Assembly: GCA_016185015.1 (NCBI GenBank) | Contig: JACPOI010000020.1 | Location: forward strand, 434,001-498,000 | Source of the DNA: Burkholderiales bacterium | GTDB lineage: Bacteria > Pseudomonadota > Gammaproteobacteria > Burkholderiales > Burkholderiaceae_C | Length of the DNA stretch: 64,000 nucleotides | Direction of reading: 5' to 3' | Shown: piece after piece, positions 7,549-16,580 of the stretch | Numbering within the stretch: position 1 is the first letter of the stretch | Layout: the number at the start of each line of letters is the position of its first letter | Notes under the pieces: model-generated | The model's input: the letters and a program-made list of their open reading frames with translations, nothing else | The model's database searches: none | What the model was told of the DNA's origin: nothing | Translations under genes and position numbers: made by a program

Positions 7549-9969
7549 ATGTCTCGATTCCAAGTCAGAAAAGTCGCCGTGCTAGGTGCCGGCGTGATGG
7601 GCGCGCAGATCGCCGCCCATCTGGTCAACGTCAAGGTGCCGGTCGTGCTGTTCGACCTGCCGGCCAAGGAAGGCCCGAAGAACGGCATCGTCACCAAGGC
7701 CATCGACAACCTCAAGAAACTCAAGCCCTCGCCGCTGGGCGTGGCTGACGATGCGAGCCTGATCCAGGCCGCCAACTACGAGGAGAACCTGGCCCTGCTC
7801 AAGGACTGCGACCTCATCATCGAGGCCATCGCCGAGCGCATGGACTGGAAGCTCGATCTCTATAAGAAGATCGCGCCCTTTGTGGCCAAGCATGCCATCG
7901 TCGCGTCCAACACCTCGGGCCTGTCCATCACCAAGCTGTCCGAGGTGCTGCCCGAAGAAATCAAGCCGCGCTTCTGCGGCATCCACTTCTTCAACCCGCC
8001 GCGTTACATGTACCTGGTGGAGCTGATCGCCACGCCGACCACGCAGCCCATCATCCTGGACCAGCTCGAAACCTTCGTTACCAGCGGCCTGGGCAAGGGC
8101 GTGGTGCGGGCCAAGGACACGCCCAACTTCATCGCCAACCGCGTCGGCATCGCCGGCATGCTGGCCACGATGAAGGAGGTCGAGAACTTCGGCCTGAGCT
8201 ACGACGTGGTCGATGACCTCACGGGCAAGAAGCTGGGCCGTGCCAGCTCCGGCACCTTCCGTACCGCCGACGTGGTGGGCCTGGACACCATGGCCCACGT
8301 GGTCAAGACGCTGCAGGACAACCTGGACGAGAAGAGCGACCCTTTCTACGCCAGCTTCGGCACCCCGCCCGTGCTCAAGACCCTGATCGAGATGGGCAAC
8401 CTGGGCCAGAAGAGCAAGGCTGGTTTCTACAAAAAGGTCGGCCGCGACATCCTGCGCTTCGACCTCGAAGGCAAGGAATACGTGCCCGGCGGCGAGAAGG
8501 CCGACGCGGTCTACGAGCGCATGCTCAAGAAGCCGGCCGGTGAGCGTCTCAAGTTGCTGCGCAACGCCGAAGGCGCGCAAGGTCGCTTCCTCTGGGCCAT
8601 CCTGCGCAACAGCTTCCATTACGCGGCCGTGCACCTCGCCACCATCGCCGACACCGCGGCCGACGTGGACTTGGCCATGCGCTGGGGCTTCGGCATGAAA
8701 CAAGGCCCCTTCGAACTCTGGCAGGAAGCCGGTTGGCTTGAAGTGGCCAAGATGATCCAGGAAGACATCGATAGCGGCAAGGCGCTCTCCAAGGCGCCGC
8801 TGCCCAAGTGGGTGTTCGAAGGCCCGGTGGCCAAGGCCGGCGGTGTGCATACGCCCGAGGGTTCCTTCAACCCGAGCACGGGCAAGTTCCAGCCGCGTCG
8901 TCAGCTGCCGGTCTACGGCATCCAGTACTTCCGCGAGAGCCTGCTGGGCGATGGCTCGGCCAACTACAAGACCGCGGGCAAGACCCTGCACGAAGACGAG
9001 GCCATCCGCATCTGGACGCTGGACGAAAACCGCGAAGCCGTCACGGGCAGCGTGCTGATCGCCAGCATCAAGAGCAAGATGCACGCGATCGGCCCCGGCG
9101 TGGTCGAAGGCCTGACGCGTGCGGTCGAGCTGGCCGAAGCCGATTACCAGGGCCTGGTGATCTGGTCCGGCGACGAGCCTTTCAGCGTGGGTGCCGATCT
9201 CCAGGCCACCCTGCCGGCCTTCATGATCGCTGGCGTGGGGGCCATCGAGGGCGCCGAGCAGGAGATGCAGACCATGATGCTGCGCCTGCGGTATGCGGGC
9301 GTGCCCGTGGTCGCGGCGGTGCGTGGCATGGCCCTGGGCGGCGGCTGCGAACTGGCGGTCTACACCGCACGCCGTGTAGTGGCGATGGAAAGCTATATCG
9401 GCCTGGTCGAAGTGGGCGTGGGCCTGGTGCCCGGTGCCGGCGGCCTGACCTATATCGCGCGCCGCGCGGCCGAGAACATGGCCGCCTCCACCGGCAAGGA
9501 CATCCTGCCCTTCCTGACCGAGGGTTTTACCGCCGCGGCCATGGCCAAGGTGGGCACCAGCGCGCTCGAATCGCGCAAGCTGGGCTACCTGCTGGACAGC
9601 GACCTGGTCGTGCCCAACAAGGACGAGCTGCTCTATACCGCGCTCAACGAGGCCCGTGCCATGTACCAGGGTGGCTGGCGCGCCCCGCACCGTCGCCTGT
9701 TCCCGGTGGCGGGCCGCAACGGCCTGGCCACCATCAAGGCCCAGCTGGTCAATATGCGCGACGGTGGGTTCATCAGCGCACACGACTTCCACATCGCCAC
9801 CCTGATCGCCAACGTGGTCTGCGGCGGTGACGTCGACGCCGGCTCGCTGGTGAGCGAGGAATACCTGATGGCCCTGGAGCGCCAGGCGTTCTGCTCGCTC
9901 ATCGTCCATCCCAAGACGCAAGAGCGGATCATGGGCATGCTCAGCACCGGCAAGCCCGTGCGCAACTGA
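7549..9969 (+). CDS. FadN-type 3-hydroxyacyl-CoA dehydrogenase / enoyl-CoA hydratase
   Basis: An 806-residue bifunctional enzyme with the dehydrogenase first: the NAD-binding motif VLGAGVMGAQIAAHL begins near residue 10, the catalytic His lies in CGIHFFNPPRYM (about 143-154), and C-terminal 3HCDH helices follow. A crotonase domain then fills about residues 490-740, with the oxyanion-hole segment FSVGADL and ALGGGCELAV near 594-603. This is the FadN order, the reverse of E. coli FadB. It hydrates enoyl-CoA and oxidises the 3-hydroxyacyl-CoA in the beta-oxidation cycle. The thiolase partner follows 20 bp downstream, and together they would form the multienzyme complex. Confidence 0.92.
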   Translation: MSRFQVRKVAVLGAGVMGAQIAAHLVNVKVPVVLFDLPAKEGPKNGIVTKAIDNLKKLKPSPLGVADDASLIQAANYEENLALLKDCDLIIEAIAERMDWKLDLYKKIAPFVAKHAIVASNTSGLSITKLSEVLPEEIKPRFCGIHFFNPPRYMYLVELIATPTTQPIILDQLETFVTSGLGKGVVRAKDTPNFIANRVGIAGMLATMKEVENFGLSYDVVDDLTGKKLGRASSGTFRTADVVGLDTMAHVVKTLQDNLDEKSDPFYASFGTPPVLKTLIEMGNLGQKSKAGFYKKVGRDILRFDLEGKEYVPGGEKADAVYERMLKKPAGERLKLLRNAEGAQGRFLWAILRNSFHYAAVHLATIADTAADVDLAMRWGFGMKQGPFELWQEAGWLEVAKMIQEDIDSGKALSKAPLPKWVFEGPVAKAGGVHTPEGSFNPSTGKFQPRRQLPVYGIQYFRESLLGDGSANYKTAGKTLHEDEAIRIWTLDENREAVTGSVLIASIKSKMHAIGPGVVEGLTRAVELAEADYQGLVIWSGDEPFSVGADLQATLPAFMIAGVGAIEGAEQEMQTMMLRLRYAGVPVVAAVRGMALGGGCELAVYTARRVVAMESYIGLVEVGVGLVPGAGGLTYIARRAAENMAASTGKDILPFLTEGFTAAAMAKVGTSALESRKLGYLLDSDLVVPNKDELLYTALNEARAMYQGGWRAPHRRLFPVAGRNGLATIKAQLVNMRDGGFISAHDFHIATLIANVVCGGDVDAGSLVSEEYLMALERQAFCSLIVHPKTQERIMGMLSTGKPVRN

Positions 9970-9989
9970 TCGGCTGCAAAGGAATCATC

Positions 9990-11183
9990 ATGAAACAAGT
10001 TCAAGAAGCCTATATCGTTGCCGCCACGCGCACGCCCATCGGTCGTTCCGGCCGCGGCTTTTTCCGCAACACCCGTCCCGACGACCTGTTGATCGCCGCT
10101 ATCAGGAGCGCGATGCAGCAGGTGCCCACGCTGGACCCCAAGGCGATTGAAGACGCCATCATCGGCTGCTCCTTCCCCGAGGGGGAGCAGGGCATGAACA
10201 TGGCGCGTATCGCCGTGGGCCTGGCCTTCAAGCACCCCATCGGTGGCGTGACCGTCAACCGCTTCTGCGCCTCGGGCGTGACCGCGATCCAGATGGCCGC
10301 CGACCGCATCCGCGTGGGCGAGGCCGACGTGCTGATCGCCGGCGGCGCCGAGTCCATGAGCCTGGTGCCCATGGGCGGCAACAAGCCTTCCTTCAACCCC
10401 GAGGTCTTTGCGCGCGACGAAAACGTCGGCATTGCCTACGGCATGGGCCTGACGGCCGAGAAGGTGGCCCAGCAGTGGAAGGTCACACGCGAGATGCAGG
10501 ACGCCTTTGCGCTGGAGTCGCACCAGCGTGCGATCAGGGCGCAGAAGGCTGGTGAGTTCACCGCCGAGATCACGCCCATCGACGTGGTCGAGCGCACGCC
10601 CAACCTGGCCACCGGCGAGGTCAGCACCAAGATCCGCACCGTGAGCCTGGACGAAGGCGCGCGTGCCGACACCACACTGGATGCCCTGGGCAAGCTCAAG
10701 CCGGTCTTCTCGGCCCGCGGCAGCGTGACCGCCGGCAACAGCTCGCAGACCAGCGACGGCGCTGGCGCGCTGATCCTGGCCAGCGAGAAGGCGGTCAAGC
10801 AGTTCGGCCTCAAGCCGCTGGCGCGTTTCGTCAGTTTCGCCGCGCGCGGTGTGCCGCCCGAGATCATGGGCATCGGCCCGATCGAGGCGATCCCCGCCGC
10901 CTTGCGCTACGCCGGCCTCAAGCACGAGGACATCGGCTGGATCGAGCTCAACGAAGCCTTCGCAGCCCAGTCGCTGGCCGTGATCAACAGCCTGGGCCTC
11001 GACCCGTCCAAGGTCAACCCCATGGGCGGCGCCATTGCCCTGGGCCACCCGCTGGGCGCCACCGGCGCCATCCGCGCCGCCACGGTGGTGCACGCCCTGC
11101 ATCGCCACAACCTGAAGTACGGCATGGTGACCATGTGCGTCGGTACGGGGCAGGGCGCGGCCGGCATCTTCGAACGCGTTTGA
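9990..11183 (+). CDS. fadA: Acetyl-CoA C-acyltransferase (thiolase)
   Basis: The protein has 397 residues, a normal thiolase length. The nucleophilic Cys is in NRFCASGVTAIQM (Cys93), the second-half active site is GGAIALGHPLGATGA (His about 353) and the deprotonating Cys is in MCVGTGQGAAG (about 383). NEAFAAQSLAV is also intact. It cleaves 3-ketoacyl-CoA with CoA to acetyl-CoA and a shortened acyl-CoA, completing the cycle encoded just upstream. Neighbours and family suggest a degradative thiolase (FadA/PcaF class) rather than a biosynthetic acetoacetyl-CoA thiolase. Confidence 0.9.
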   Translation: MKQVQEAYIVAATRTPIGRSGRGFFRNTRPDDLLIAAIRSAMQQVPTLDPKAIEDAIIGCSFPEGEQGMNMARIAVGLAFKHPIGGVTVNRFCASGVTAIQMAADRIRVGEADVLIAGGAESMSLVPMGGNKPSFNPEVFARDENVGIAYGMGLTAEKVAQQWKVTREMQDAFALESHQRAIRAQKAGEFTAEITPIDVVERTPNLATGEVSTKIRTVSLDEGARADTTLDALGKLKPVFSARGSVTAGNSSQTSDGAGALILASEKAVKQFGLKPLARFVSFAARGVPPEIMGIGPIEAIPAALRYAGLKHEDIGWIELNEAFAAQSLAVINSLGLDPSKVNPMGGAIALGHPLGATGAIRAATVVHALHRHNLKYGMVTMCVGTGQGAAGIFERV

Positions 11184-11192
11184 AGCTGTAGG

Positions 11193-11219
11193 GGCGGGCG
11201 CCGAGCGCGTCCGCCCGCC
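11193..11219 (+). other. GC hairpin between thiolase and hydrolase genes
   Basis: An 8-bp perfect stem, GGCGGGCG and CGCCCGCC, around an 11-base loop, beginning 10 bp after the thiolase stop. No T-run follows, so it is not a classical terminator; it could damp read-through or block 3' decay. Confidence 0.35.
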
Positions 11220-11262
11220 ACGACCTGGCGTCTAGACCGGGCGGGCACACGAGGGGAACACC

Positions 11263-12188
11263 ATGGAAGCAGAGCATCGAGACCTCACTGGGGAAGACGG
11301 CAGCGTGATCACGCTGCGCGTCTACGAGCCATCGGCGCAGGCGCAGGCCACCGTGGTCATCGGCGGCGCCATGGGTGTGCCCCAGGGTTATTACGCGCCC
11401 TATGCCCAGTGGCTCGCTCAGCAAGGCTACCGTGTCTGGACTTTCGACTACCGCGGTCATGGTGACTCCCTGGCCCACGTGCCCCGGCGTTCCCTGCGCG
11501 GTTTCAAGGCCGACCTCTTCGACTGGGCGCACGACTACGAGACGGTGGTGCTGACGGCCCGACGCGAGCTGCCGGGGCGGCCGCTCTACCTGCTGGGTCA
11601 CAGCCTGGGCGCGCAATTGCCCGGCCTGTTCCGCCACCCGGAGCAGGTCGACGGCCTGTTCAGCATCGCCGCCGGCAGCGGCTATTGGCGCGAGAACGCG
11701 CCCCAGTTGCGCCGCCGGGTGCTTTTCTTCTGGCACGTGATGGTGCCGCTGGCCACACGCGTCTGCGGTTATTTCCCGGGCCGGCGCCTGGGCATGGTGG
11801 CAACCTGCCGGCCGGTGTCATCCACCAATGGCGGCGCTGGTGCATGCATCCGCGCTACAGCGCCGGTGCAGAAGGACAGGACGTGGCACAACGCTACGGT
11901 CGCGTGCGCTTCCCGCTGCTGGCGTGGTCCTTCAGCGACGACGAGTTGATGACGCTGCGCGGCACGCACAGCCTGGTCAATCTCTACAGTGCGGCCCCGC
12001 GCCAGGTCCTGACCCTCCACCCGGTGGAAGTGCCTTCACGCCGCATCGGCCACTTCGGCTTCTTCCGCGAGGCCATGCAGCCCACGCTGTGGCCGCGCAG
12101 CCTGGCCGCCCTGCAGTCCCTGGCCGCTGGCGCCGTCCCGCCGGGGACGCCATCGGGGGCGACAACAGTGCACACTATGCCCTCATGA
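11263..12188 (+). pseudogene. Alpha/beta hydrolase, broken by a one-base frameshift
   Basis: The first part (11263 to about 11797) encodes an alpha/beta hydrolase of the COG4757 type: FDYRGHGDS near residue 66 and the nucleophile elbow LLGHSLGAQ with Ser114. Within GRRLGMV the frame then changes: the original frame runs on in unlike sequence to a stop at 11947, while the -1 frame continues the family sequence (NLPAGVIHQWRRWCMHPRY, then RFPLLAWSFSDDELMTLRG and the catalytic-His segment RIGHFGFFREAM) to the stop at 12186. Restoring one G in the GTGGC at about 11797-11801 would rejoin them. It is either a real inactivating mutation or a sequencing error in a G-run. The intact gene would end by overlapping the next thioesterase start. 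Confidence 0.8.
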
Positions 12189-13009
12189 AACCGCACGCCT
12201 TCGACGCCGCCCTCGCGCTGGACCCGGTCGCCCCAGGCCGTTACGCCGGACGTACCAGCGAGGCCTACTGGAACATGGTCGGCCCCTTCGGCGGCTGCAC
12301 GGCCGCGACGGTGCTCAAGGCCGTCCTCAGCCACCCGGACTTGCTGGGCGCGCCGCTGTCCATCACGGTCAACTACGCCGGTGCATTGGCGCAAGGGCCC
12401 TTTGAAGTGCAGCTGTTGCCGGTGCGCACCAACCGTTCCACCCAGCACTGGACGGCGGCTATCGTGCAGGACGACGCCCAGGGCCAGCCTGTCGTCGCGA
12501 CCACGGCCACCGTCATCACCGCGGTGCGGCGCGAGACCTGGAGCCTGTCGGACTTGCCCATGCCGGTTGTGCCCGGGCCCGCCGAGGCGCAGACCATGCG
12601 CTACGACAAGGCCATGGCCTGGCTGGACCATTACGAACTGCGCCCCGTCAGTGGGCTTATTCCGCAGGCCTGGGACGGCCGCCAGCAGGACCACAGCCTT
12701 TCCCAGCTGTGGATGCGTGACCAGCCGCCGCGCCCGCTGGACTTCTGCTCGCTGCTGGCCCTGTCCGACATCTTCTACCCGCGCGTCTGGCTCAGGCGCG
12801 CCACGCGCGTGCCGGCCGGCACCGTCTCCATCACCACCTATTTCCACGCCGGCGAGAAGGAGCTGCAGGCCACCGGCCGCGGTTACCTGCTGGGGCAGGC
12901 GCGCGGCCAGGAATTTCGTAACGGCTTTTTCGACCAGTCGGCCCAGCTCTGGAACGAGGCCGGCACCCTGCTCTGCACCTCGCACCAGATCGTTTATTTC
13001 AAGGAATGA
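12185..13009 (+). CDS. Thioesterase family protein, double hot-dog (TesB-like)
   Basis: A 274-residue protein beginning MKPHAFDAALALDP. The N-terminal half has the hot-dog helix pattern TSEAYWNMVGPFGGCTAATVL (about 24-44) followed by a strand run with ITVNYAGAL, and the C-terminal half repeats the fold (FYPRVWLRRATRVPAGTVS). This layout matches acyl-CoA thioesterases of the 4HBT_3/TesB-like group, which hydrolyse acyl-CoA to free acid and CoA. Longer in-frame readings upstream cross the frameshifted hydrolase gene, so the ATG at 12185, overlapping that gene's final stop by four bases, is the sensible start. It may relieve CoA sequestration during fatty-acid degradation. Confidence 0.8.
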   Translation: MKPHAFDAALALDPVAPGRYAGRTSEAYWNMVGPFGGCTAATVLKAVLSHPDLLGAPLSITVNYAGALAQGPFEVQLLPVRTNRSTQHWTAAIVQDDAQGQPVVATTATVITAVRRETWSLSDLPMPVVPGPAEAQTMRYDKAMAWLDHYELRPVSGLIPQAWDGRQQDHSLSQLWMRDQPPRPLDFCSLLALSDIFYPRVWLRRATRVPAGTVSITTYFHAGEKELQATGRGYLLGQARGQEFRNGFFDQSAQLWNEAGTLLCTSHQIVYFKE

Positions 13010-13014
13010 CCACC

Positions 13015-13779
13015 ATGTCCGACATCCTCGTCCACACCGAAGCCGGTGTCTGCACCCTCAGCTTCAACCGGCTGGAGCGCAAGAACTCCATCACCGCGGC
13101 CATGTACGCCACCCTGGCCGATGCCGTGACGCAGGCGGCCAGCGATGCGGCCGTGCGGGTGCTGGTGTTCCAGGGCCACGAGACCGTGTTCTCGGCCGGC
13201 AACGACATCGGCGATTTCCTCAACACGCCGCCTTCGGACGGGGATGCGCCGGTCTGGCGCTTCATGCGCGCGCTGGCCGCCTTCCCCAAGCCGGTGATTG
13301 CCGCCGTCAGCGGCCCGGCGGTGGGCATCGGCACCACCCTGCTGTTCCATTGCGACCTGGTCTATGCCGGCGACAACGCGGCCTTCTCCATGCCCTTCGT
13401 GAACCTGGGTCTGTGCCCGGAGTTCGCCTCCAGCATCACGGTGCCGCAGATGTTCGGTTACCACCGCGCGGCCGAGGCCTTGTTGCTGGGTGAACCGTTC
13501 ATGGCCGAGGCGGCGCTCGAAGCCGGCTTGGTCAACCGCGTGCTGCCGCCCACCGAGGCCAATGGCTACGCGCAGGCGCAGGCGCGCAAGCTGGCGGCCA
13601 AGCCCCTGTCTTCGCTGATCGAAACCAAGCGTCTCATGAAAAAGGGCCAGGCGGCCCAGATCATGGCGCAGATGGGCGAGGAGGGCGCGAGCTTCGGTCG
13701 CATGCTGCGCGAGCCGGCGGCGCGTGAGGCCTTCGGGGCCTTCATGGAGAAGCGCAAGCCGGACTTCAGCAAGGTCTGA
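13015..13779 (+). CDS. Enoyl-CoA hydratase/isomerase family protein
   Basis: A 254-residue monofunctional crotonase: RKNSITAAMY near residue 25, the oxyanion-hole segment FSAGNDIGDF near 64, and GPAVGIGTTLLFHCDLVYA near 101-119, with a normal C-terminal helical region. It would hydrate or isomerise an enoyl-CoA as a second hydratase beside the fused FadN-type enzyme, perhaps for unsaturated or branched substrates. The upstream ATG at 13006 abuts its own purine-rich site AAGGA; the ATG at 13015 is nine bases from it, so the latter is chosen. The catalytic glutamates of classical hydratase are not both obvious, so isomerase activity is possible. Confidence 0.85.
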   Translation: MSDILVHTEAGVCTLSFNRLERKNSITAAMYATLADAVTQAASDAAVRVLVFQGHETVFSAGNDIGDFLNTPPSDGDAPVWRFMRALAAFPKPVIAAVSGPAVGIGTTLLFHCDLVYAGDNAAFSMPFVNLGLCPEFASSITVPQMFGYHRAAEALLLGEPFMAEAALEAGLVNRVLPPTEANGYAQAQARKLAAKPLSSLIETKRLMKKGQAAQIMAQMGEEGASFGRMLREPAAREAFGAFMEKRKPDFSKV

Positions 13780-13783
13780 GCGC

Positions 13784-14269
13784 GTGAAGCACTTGGTCCC
13801 TTTTCCCGCCACCGGCTTCGAGCCCGAGTTCATCGCGGCGCTCAAGGACATCTTCGAGGACAAGATCGCCTTCAATCGCGTGCTGGGCTTGCAGATCACC
13901 CAGATCGTGCCCGAGCGGGTGACGGCCCGCATTGCCATGAAACCCGAACTCATCGGGCATTTCGGCCACCAGCGCATCCACGGCGGCGTGATCAGCGCGG
14001 GGCTGGACGCCATGGGGGGGCTGGCCGTGATGGCGGCCATCGGCGCGCGCCATATGGACGAGTCGCCGCTGCAGCGCCTGCAGCGCTTCGGCAAGCTGGG
14101 CACCATCGACCTGCGCGTCGACTACCTGCGTCCGGGCATCGGTGAGCAATTCGAGTTGCGCGCGGAGGCGCTGCGCCTGGGCTCGCGTGTGGCCTCCACG
14201 CGCATGGAGTTCCTGGACGCCGAGGGCAAGCTGCTCTCGGCCGGCGCGGCCGCCTACATCGTGTCCTGA
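13784..14269 (+). CDS. PaaI-type hot-dog thioesterase
   Basis: A 161-residue protein reading from a GTG four bases after the preceding stop: KHLVPFPATGFEPEF, then the hot-dog core with ARIAMKPELIGHFGHQRIHGGVISAGLDAMGG (about 46-77), where the HGG-x-I-S loop is characteristic of PaaI/YigI-like thioesterases. It ends with SAGAAAYIVS. A longer frame begins upstream inside the hydratase gene but adds unlike sequence. It is the last gene of the beta-oxidation run and meets the opposing YciA-type gene with no space between stop codons. The substrate is unknown; medium- or long-chain acyl-CoA is likely from context. Confidence 0.8.
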   Translation: MKHLVPFPATGFEPEFIAALKDIFEDKIAFNRVLGLQITQIVPERVTARIAMKPELIGHFGHQRIHGGVISAGLDAMGGLAVMAAIGARHMDESPLQRLQRFGKLGTIDLRVDYLRPGIGEQFELRAEALRLGSRVASTRMEFLDAEGKLLSAGAAAYIVS

Positions 14270-14689
14270 TCAGGCGGCGGGTCGTTTGGGCACCGGGCGC
14301 GGCTTGCCCTGCTCGTCGATGGCCACATAGGTCAGGTTGGCTTCCGTCACCTTGACGAACTGGCCCTGGGCCTGGAAACGCTCGGCGTAGACCTCCACCT
14401 TGACCGTGATCGAGGTCTTGCCGATGCGGGTCAGCTTGGAATAGAAGGACAGGATGTCGCCCACGCGCACCGGCTGCTTGAAGATGAACTCGTTCACCGC
14501 CACGGTGGCGATGCGTCCGCCCGCATAACGCGCCGGGATCACCGAGCCGGCCAGGTCGACCTGGGCCATGACCCAGCCGCCGAAGATGTCGCCGTTGGCA
14601 TTGCTGTCGGCCGGCATGGGGATGACCTTGAGCACCAGCTCCTCGTCGGACGGGGGCTGGAGGGCGGCGGTGCTGGGAAATTCGCTCAT
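14270..14689 (-). CDS. Acyl-CoA thioesterase, YciA-like
   Basis: A 139-residue single hot-dog protein starting MSEFPSTAALQPP. The conserved block NANGDIFGGWVMAQVDLAGS (about 30-49) carries the catalytic Asp and the Gly-rich turn of the acot/YciA group, followed by VNEFIFKQPVRVGD. It hydrolyses a broad range of acyl-CoAs in the cytoplasm. A longer frame to 14731 adds 14 residues, but the internal ATG matches family N-termini. The stop codon is back to back with that of the opposite-strand PaaI-type gene, and it is divergent from the ABC exporter with only 40 bp between starts. Confidence 0.86.
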   Translation of the reverse strand: MSEFPSTAALQPPSDEELVLKVIPMPADSNANGDIFGGWVMAQVDLAGSVIPARYAGGRIATVAVNEFIFKQPVRVGDILSFYSKLTRIGKTSITVKVEVYAERFQAQGQFVKVTEANLTYVAIDEQGKPRPVPKRPAA

Positions 14690-14729
14690 GGGTGACAATC
14701 TCGGAAAACCTGTCACCGGATTGTCCTCC

Positions 14730-16544
14730 ATGCGCCGCTACGGTGAAACCACCGCCCCCCAAGTTCCTGCCCAGCCCTCCGCCGGCATGCCCCGCTCCGA
14801 CTGGGCCACGCTAGAGCGCCTCTTCCCCTACCTCTGGGCCTACAAGTGGCGTGTCATCGCGGCGCTGACGTTCATGATCGGCGCCAAGGTCTCCAATGTG
14901 GGGGTGCCCCTGCTGCTCAAGGAGCTGGTCGACGGCGTGGGCCTGCGCCCCAGCGACCCGGCTGCGTCGTGGCTGGTACCGGCGGCGCTGCTGCTGGCCT
15001 ACGGCGCCCTGCGTTTCATGACCTCGCTGTTCACCGAGCTGCGTGAACTGGTCTTTGCCAAGGCCACCGAGGGCGCCGCACGCACCATCTCGCTGCAGGT
15101 CTTTCGCCATCTGCACGCGCTGAGCCTGCGTTTCCACCTGGAGCGCCAGACCGGCGGCATGACACGCGACATCGAGCGCGGCACGCGCGCCGTGCACTCG
15201 CTCATTTCCTATTCGCTCTACAGCATCGTGCCCACGCTGATCGAGTTCACGCTGGTGCTCACGCTGCTGGCCGTGAAGTTCGACTTCGGTTTTGTCTGGA
15301 TCACGCTGGCGGCCCTGGTGAGCTACATCGCCTTCACGGTGACGGTGACCGAGTGGCGCACGCGTTTTCGTCGTCGCATGAACGAGCTGGACTCGACCGC
15401 ACACAGCCGCGCGGTCGACTCGCTGCTGAACTACGAGACCGTCAAGTACTTCAACAACGAAGAGTTCGAGGCGCGCCGTTACGACGAGAACCTGGAGCAC
15501 TACCGCCGCGCCGCCGTCAAGAGCCAGACCAGCCTGAGCCTGCTCAATGCCGGGCAGCAACTCATCATCGCCACCGGTCTGGTGGCCATGCTGTGGCGTG
15601 CTACCCAGGGCGTGATCGACGGCCGCATGACGCTGGGCGACCTGGTCATGATCAATGCGCTGATGATCCAGCTCTACATCCCGCTGGGTTTCCTGGGCGT
15701 GCTCTACCGCGAGATCAAGCAGAGCCTGACCGACATCGACAAGATGTTCACCCTGCTGGAGCGCGAGCGCGAAGTGGCCGACGCGCCGGGCGCCTTGCCC
15801 CTGCAGGTGGCACAGGCCGAGGTGCGTTTTGAGCGCGTCAGCTTCTCGTACGAGCCGGCGCGCGCCATCCTGCATGAGCTGAGCTTCGAGATCCCGGCCG
15901 GCAAGACCGTGGCCGTGGTCGGCCCCTCCGGGGCGGGCAAGTCCACCCTGGCGCGCCTGCTCTACCGTTTCTACGATGTGAGCGACGGTCGCATCACGAT
16001 TGCCGGCCAGGACATCCGCCAGGTTACGCAGTCCAGCCTGCGGCAGGCCATCGGCATCGTGCCGCAGGACACCGTGCTGTTCAACGACACGGTGGAATAC
16101 AACATCGCCTACGGCCGCCCCGGCGCCAGCCGCGCCGAGGTGGAGGAAGCGGCGCGTGCCGCCCACATCCACAACTTCATCGTCGCCACACCCAAAGGCT
16201 ACGACACCATGGTGGGCGAGCGCGGCCTCAAGCTTTCGGGGGGCGAGAAACAGCGCGTGGCGATTGCGCGCACCCTGCTCAAGAACCCGCCCGTGCTGAT
16301 CTTCGACGAGGCTACCTCCGCACTCGACTCGGCCAACGAGCGCGCCATCCAGGCCGAGCTCAAGGGTGTGGCCCAAGGCAAGACCACGCTGGTCATTGCG
16401 CACCGTCTGTCCACCGTGGTCGATGCGCACGAGATCCTGGTCATGGAGGCCGGGCGCATCGTCGAGCGCGGCTCGCACAGTGCGCTGCTGGCGCGCAACG
16501 GCACCTATGCCCGCATGTGGGCCTTGCAGCAGAGCGCGGAGTGA
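14730..16544 (+). CDS. ABC exporter, Atm1/ABCB7-type fused permease and ATPase
   Basis: A 604-residue half-transporter. Six membrane helices occupy about residues 35-325 (ABC_membrane domain with [15 protein letters not shown] and [25 protein letters not shown] patterns), and the nucleotide-binding domain fills about 345-600: Walker [11 protein letters not shown] (about 397-406), signature [14 protein letters not shown] (about 501), Walker [13 protein letters not shown] and H-loop AHRLST. The [14 protein letters not shown] stretch is a hallmark of mitochondrial Atm1 and bacterial relatives, which export glutathione-linked or heavy-metal substrates. Bases upstream of 14730 are open but belong to the opposite-strand gene. 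It would act as a homodimer in the inner membrane. Confidence 0.88.
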   Translation: MRRYGETTAPQVPAQPSAGMPRSDWATLERLFPYLWAYKWRVIAALTFMIGAKVSNVGVPLLLKELVDGVGLRPSDPAASWLVPAALLLAYGALRFMTSLFTELRELVFAKATEGAARTISLQVFRHLHALSLRFHLERQTGGMTRDIERGTRAVHSLISYSLYSIVPTLIEFTLVLTLLAVKFDFGFVWITLAALVSYIAFTVTVTEWRTRFRRRMNELDSTAHSRAVDSLLNYETVKYFNNEEFEARRYDENLEHYRRAAVKSQTSLSLLNAGQQLIIATGLVAMLWRATQGVIDGRMTLGDLVMINALMIQLYIPLGFLGVLYREIKQSLTDIDKMFTLLEREREVADAPGALPLQVAQAEVRFERVSFSYEPARAILHELSFEIPAGKTVAVVGPSGAGKSTLARLLYRFYDVSDGRITIAGQDIRQVTQSSLRQAIGIVPQDTVLFNDTVEYNIAYGRPGASRAEVEEAARAAHIHNFIVATPKGYDTMVGERGLKLSGGEKQRVAIARTLLKNPPVLIFDEATSALDSANERAIQAELKGVAQGKTTLVIAHRLSTVVDAHEILVMEAGRIVERGSHSALLARNGTYARMWALQQSAE

Positions 16545-16580
16545 ACGCCGGCAGGGGCCGGGCACCGCATAATCCGCGCC

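Noticed and set aside
7582-9921. A 779-codon open frame on the minus strand opposite the FadN-type gene
   Set aside because: Same antisense effect; the plus-strand gene has clear catalytic motifs and operon context.
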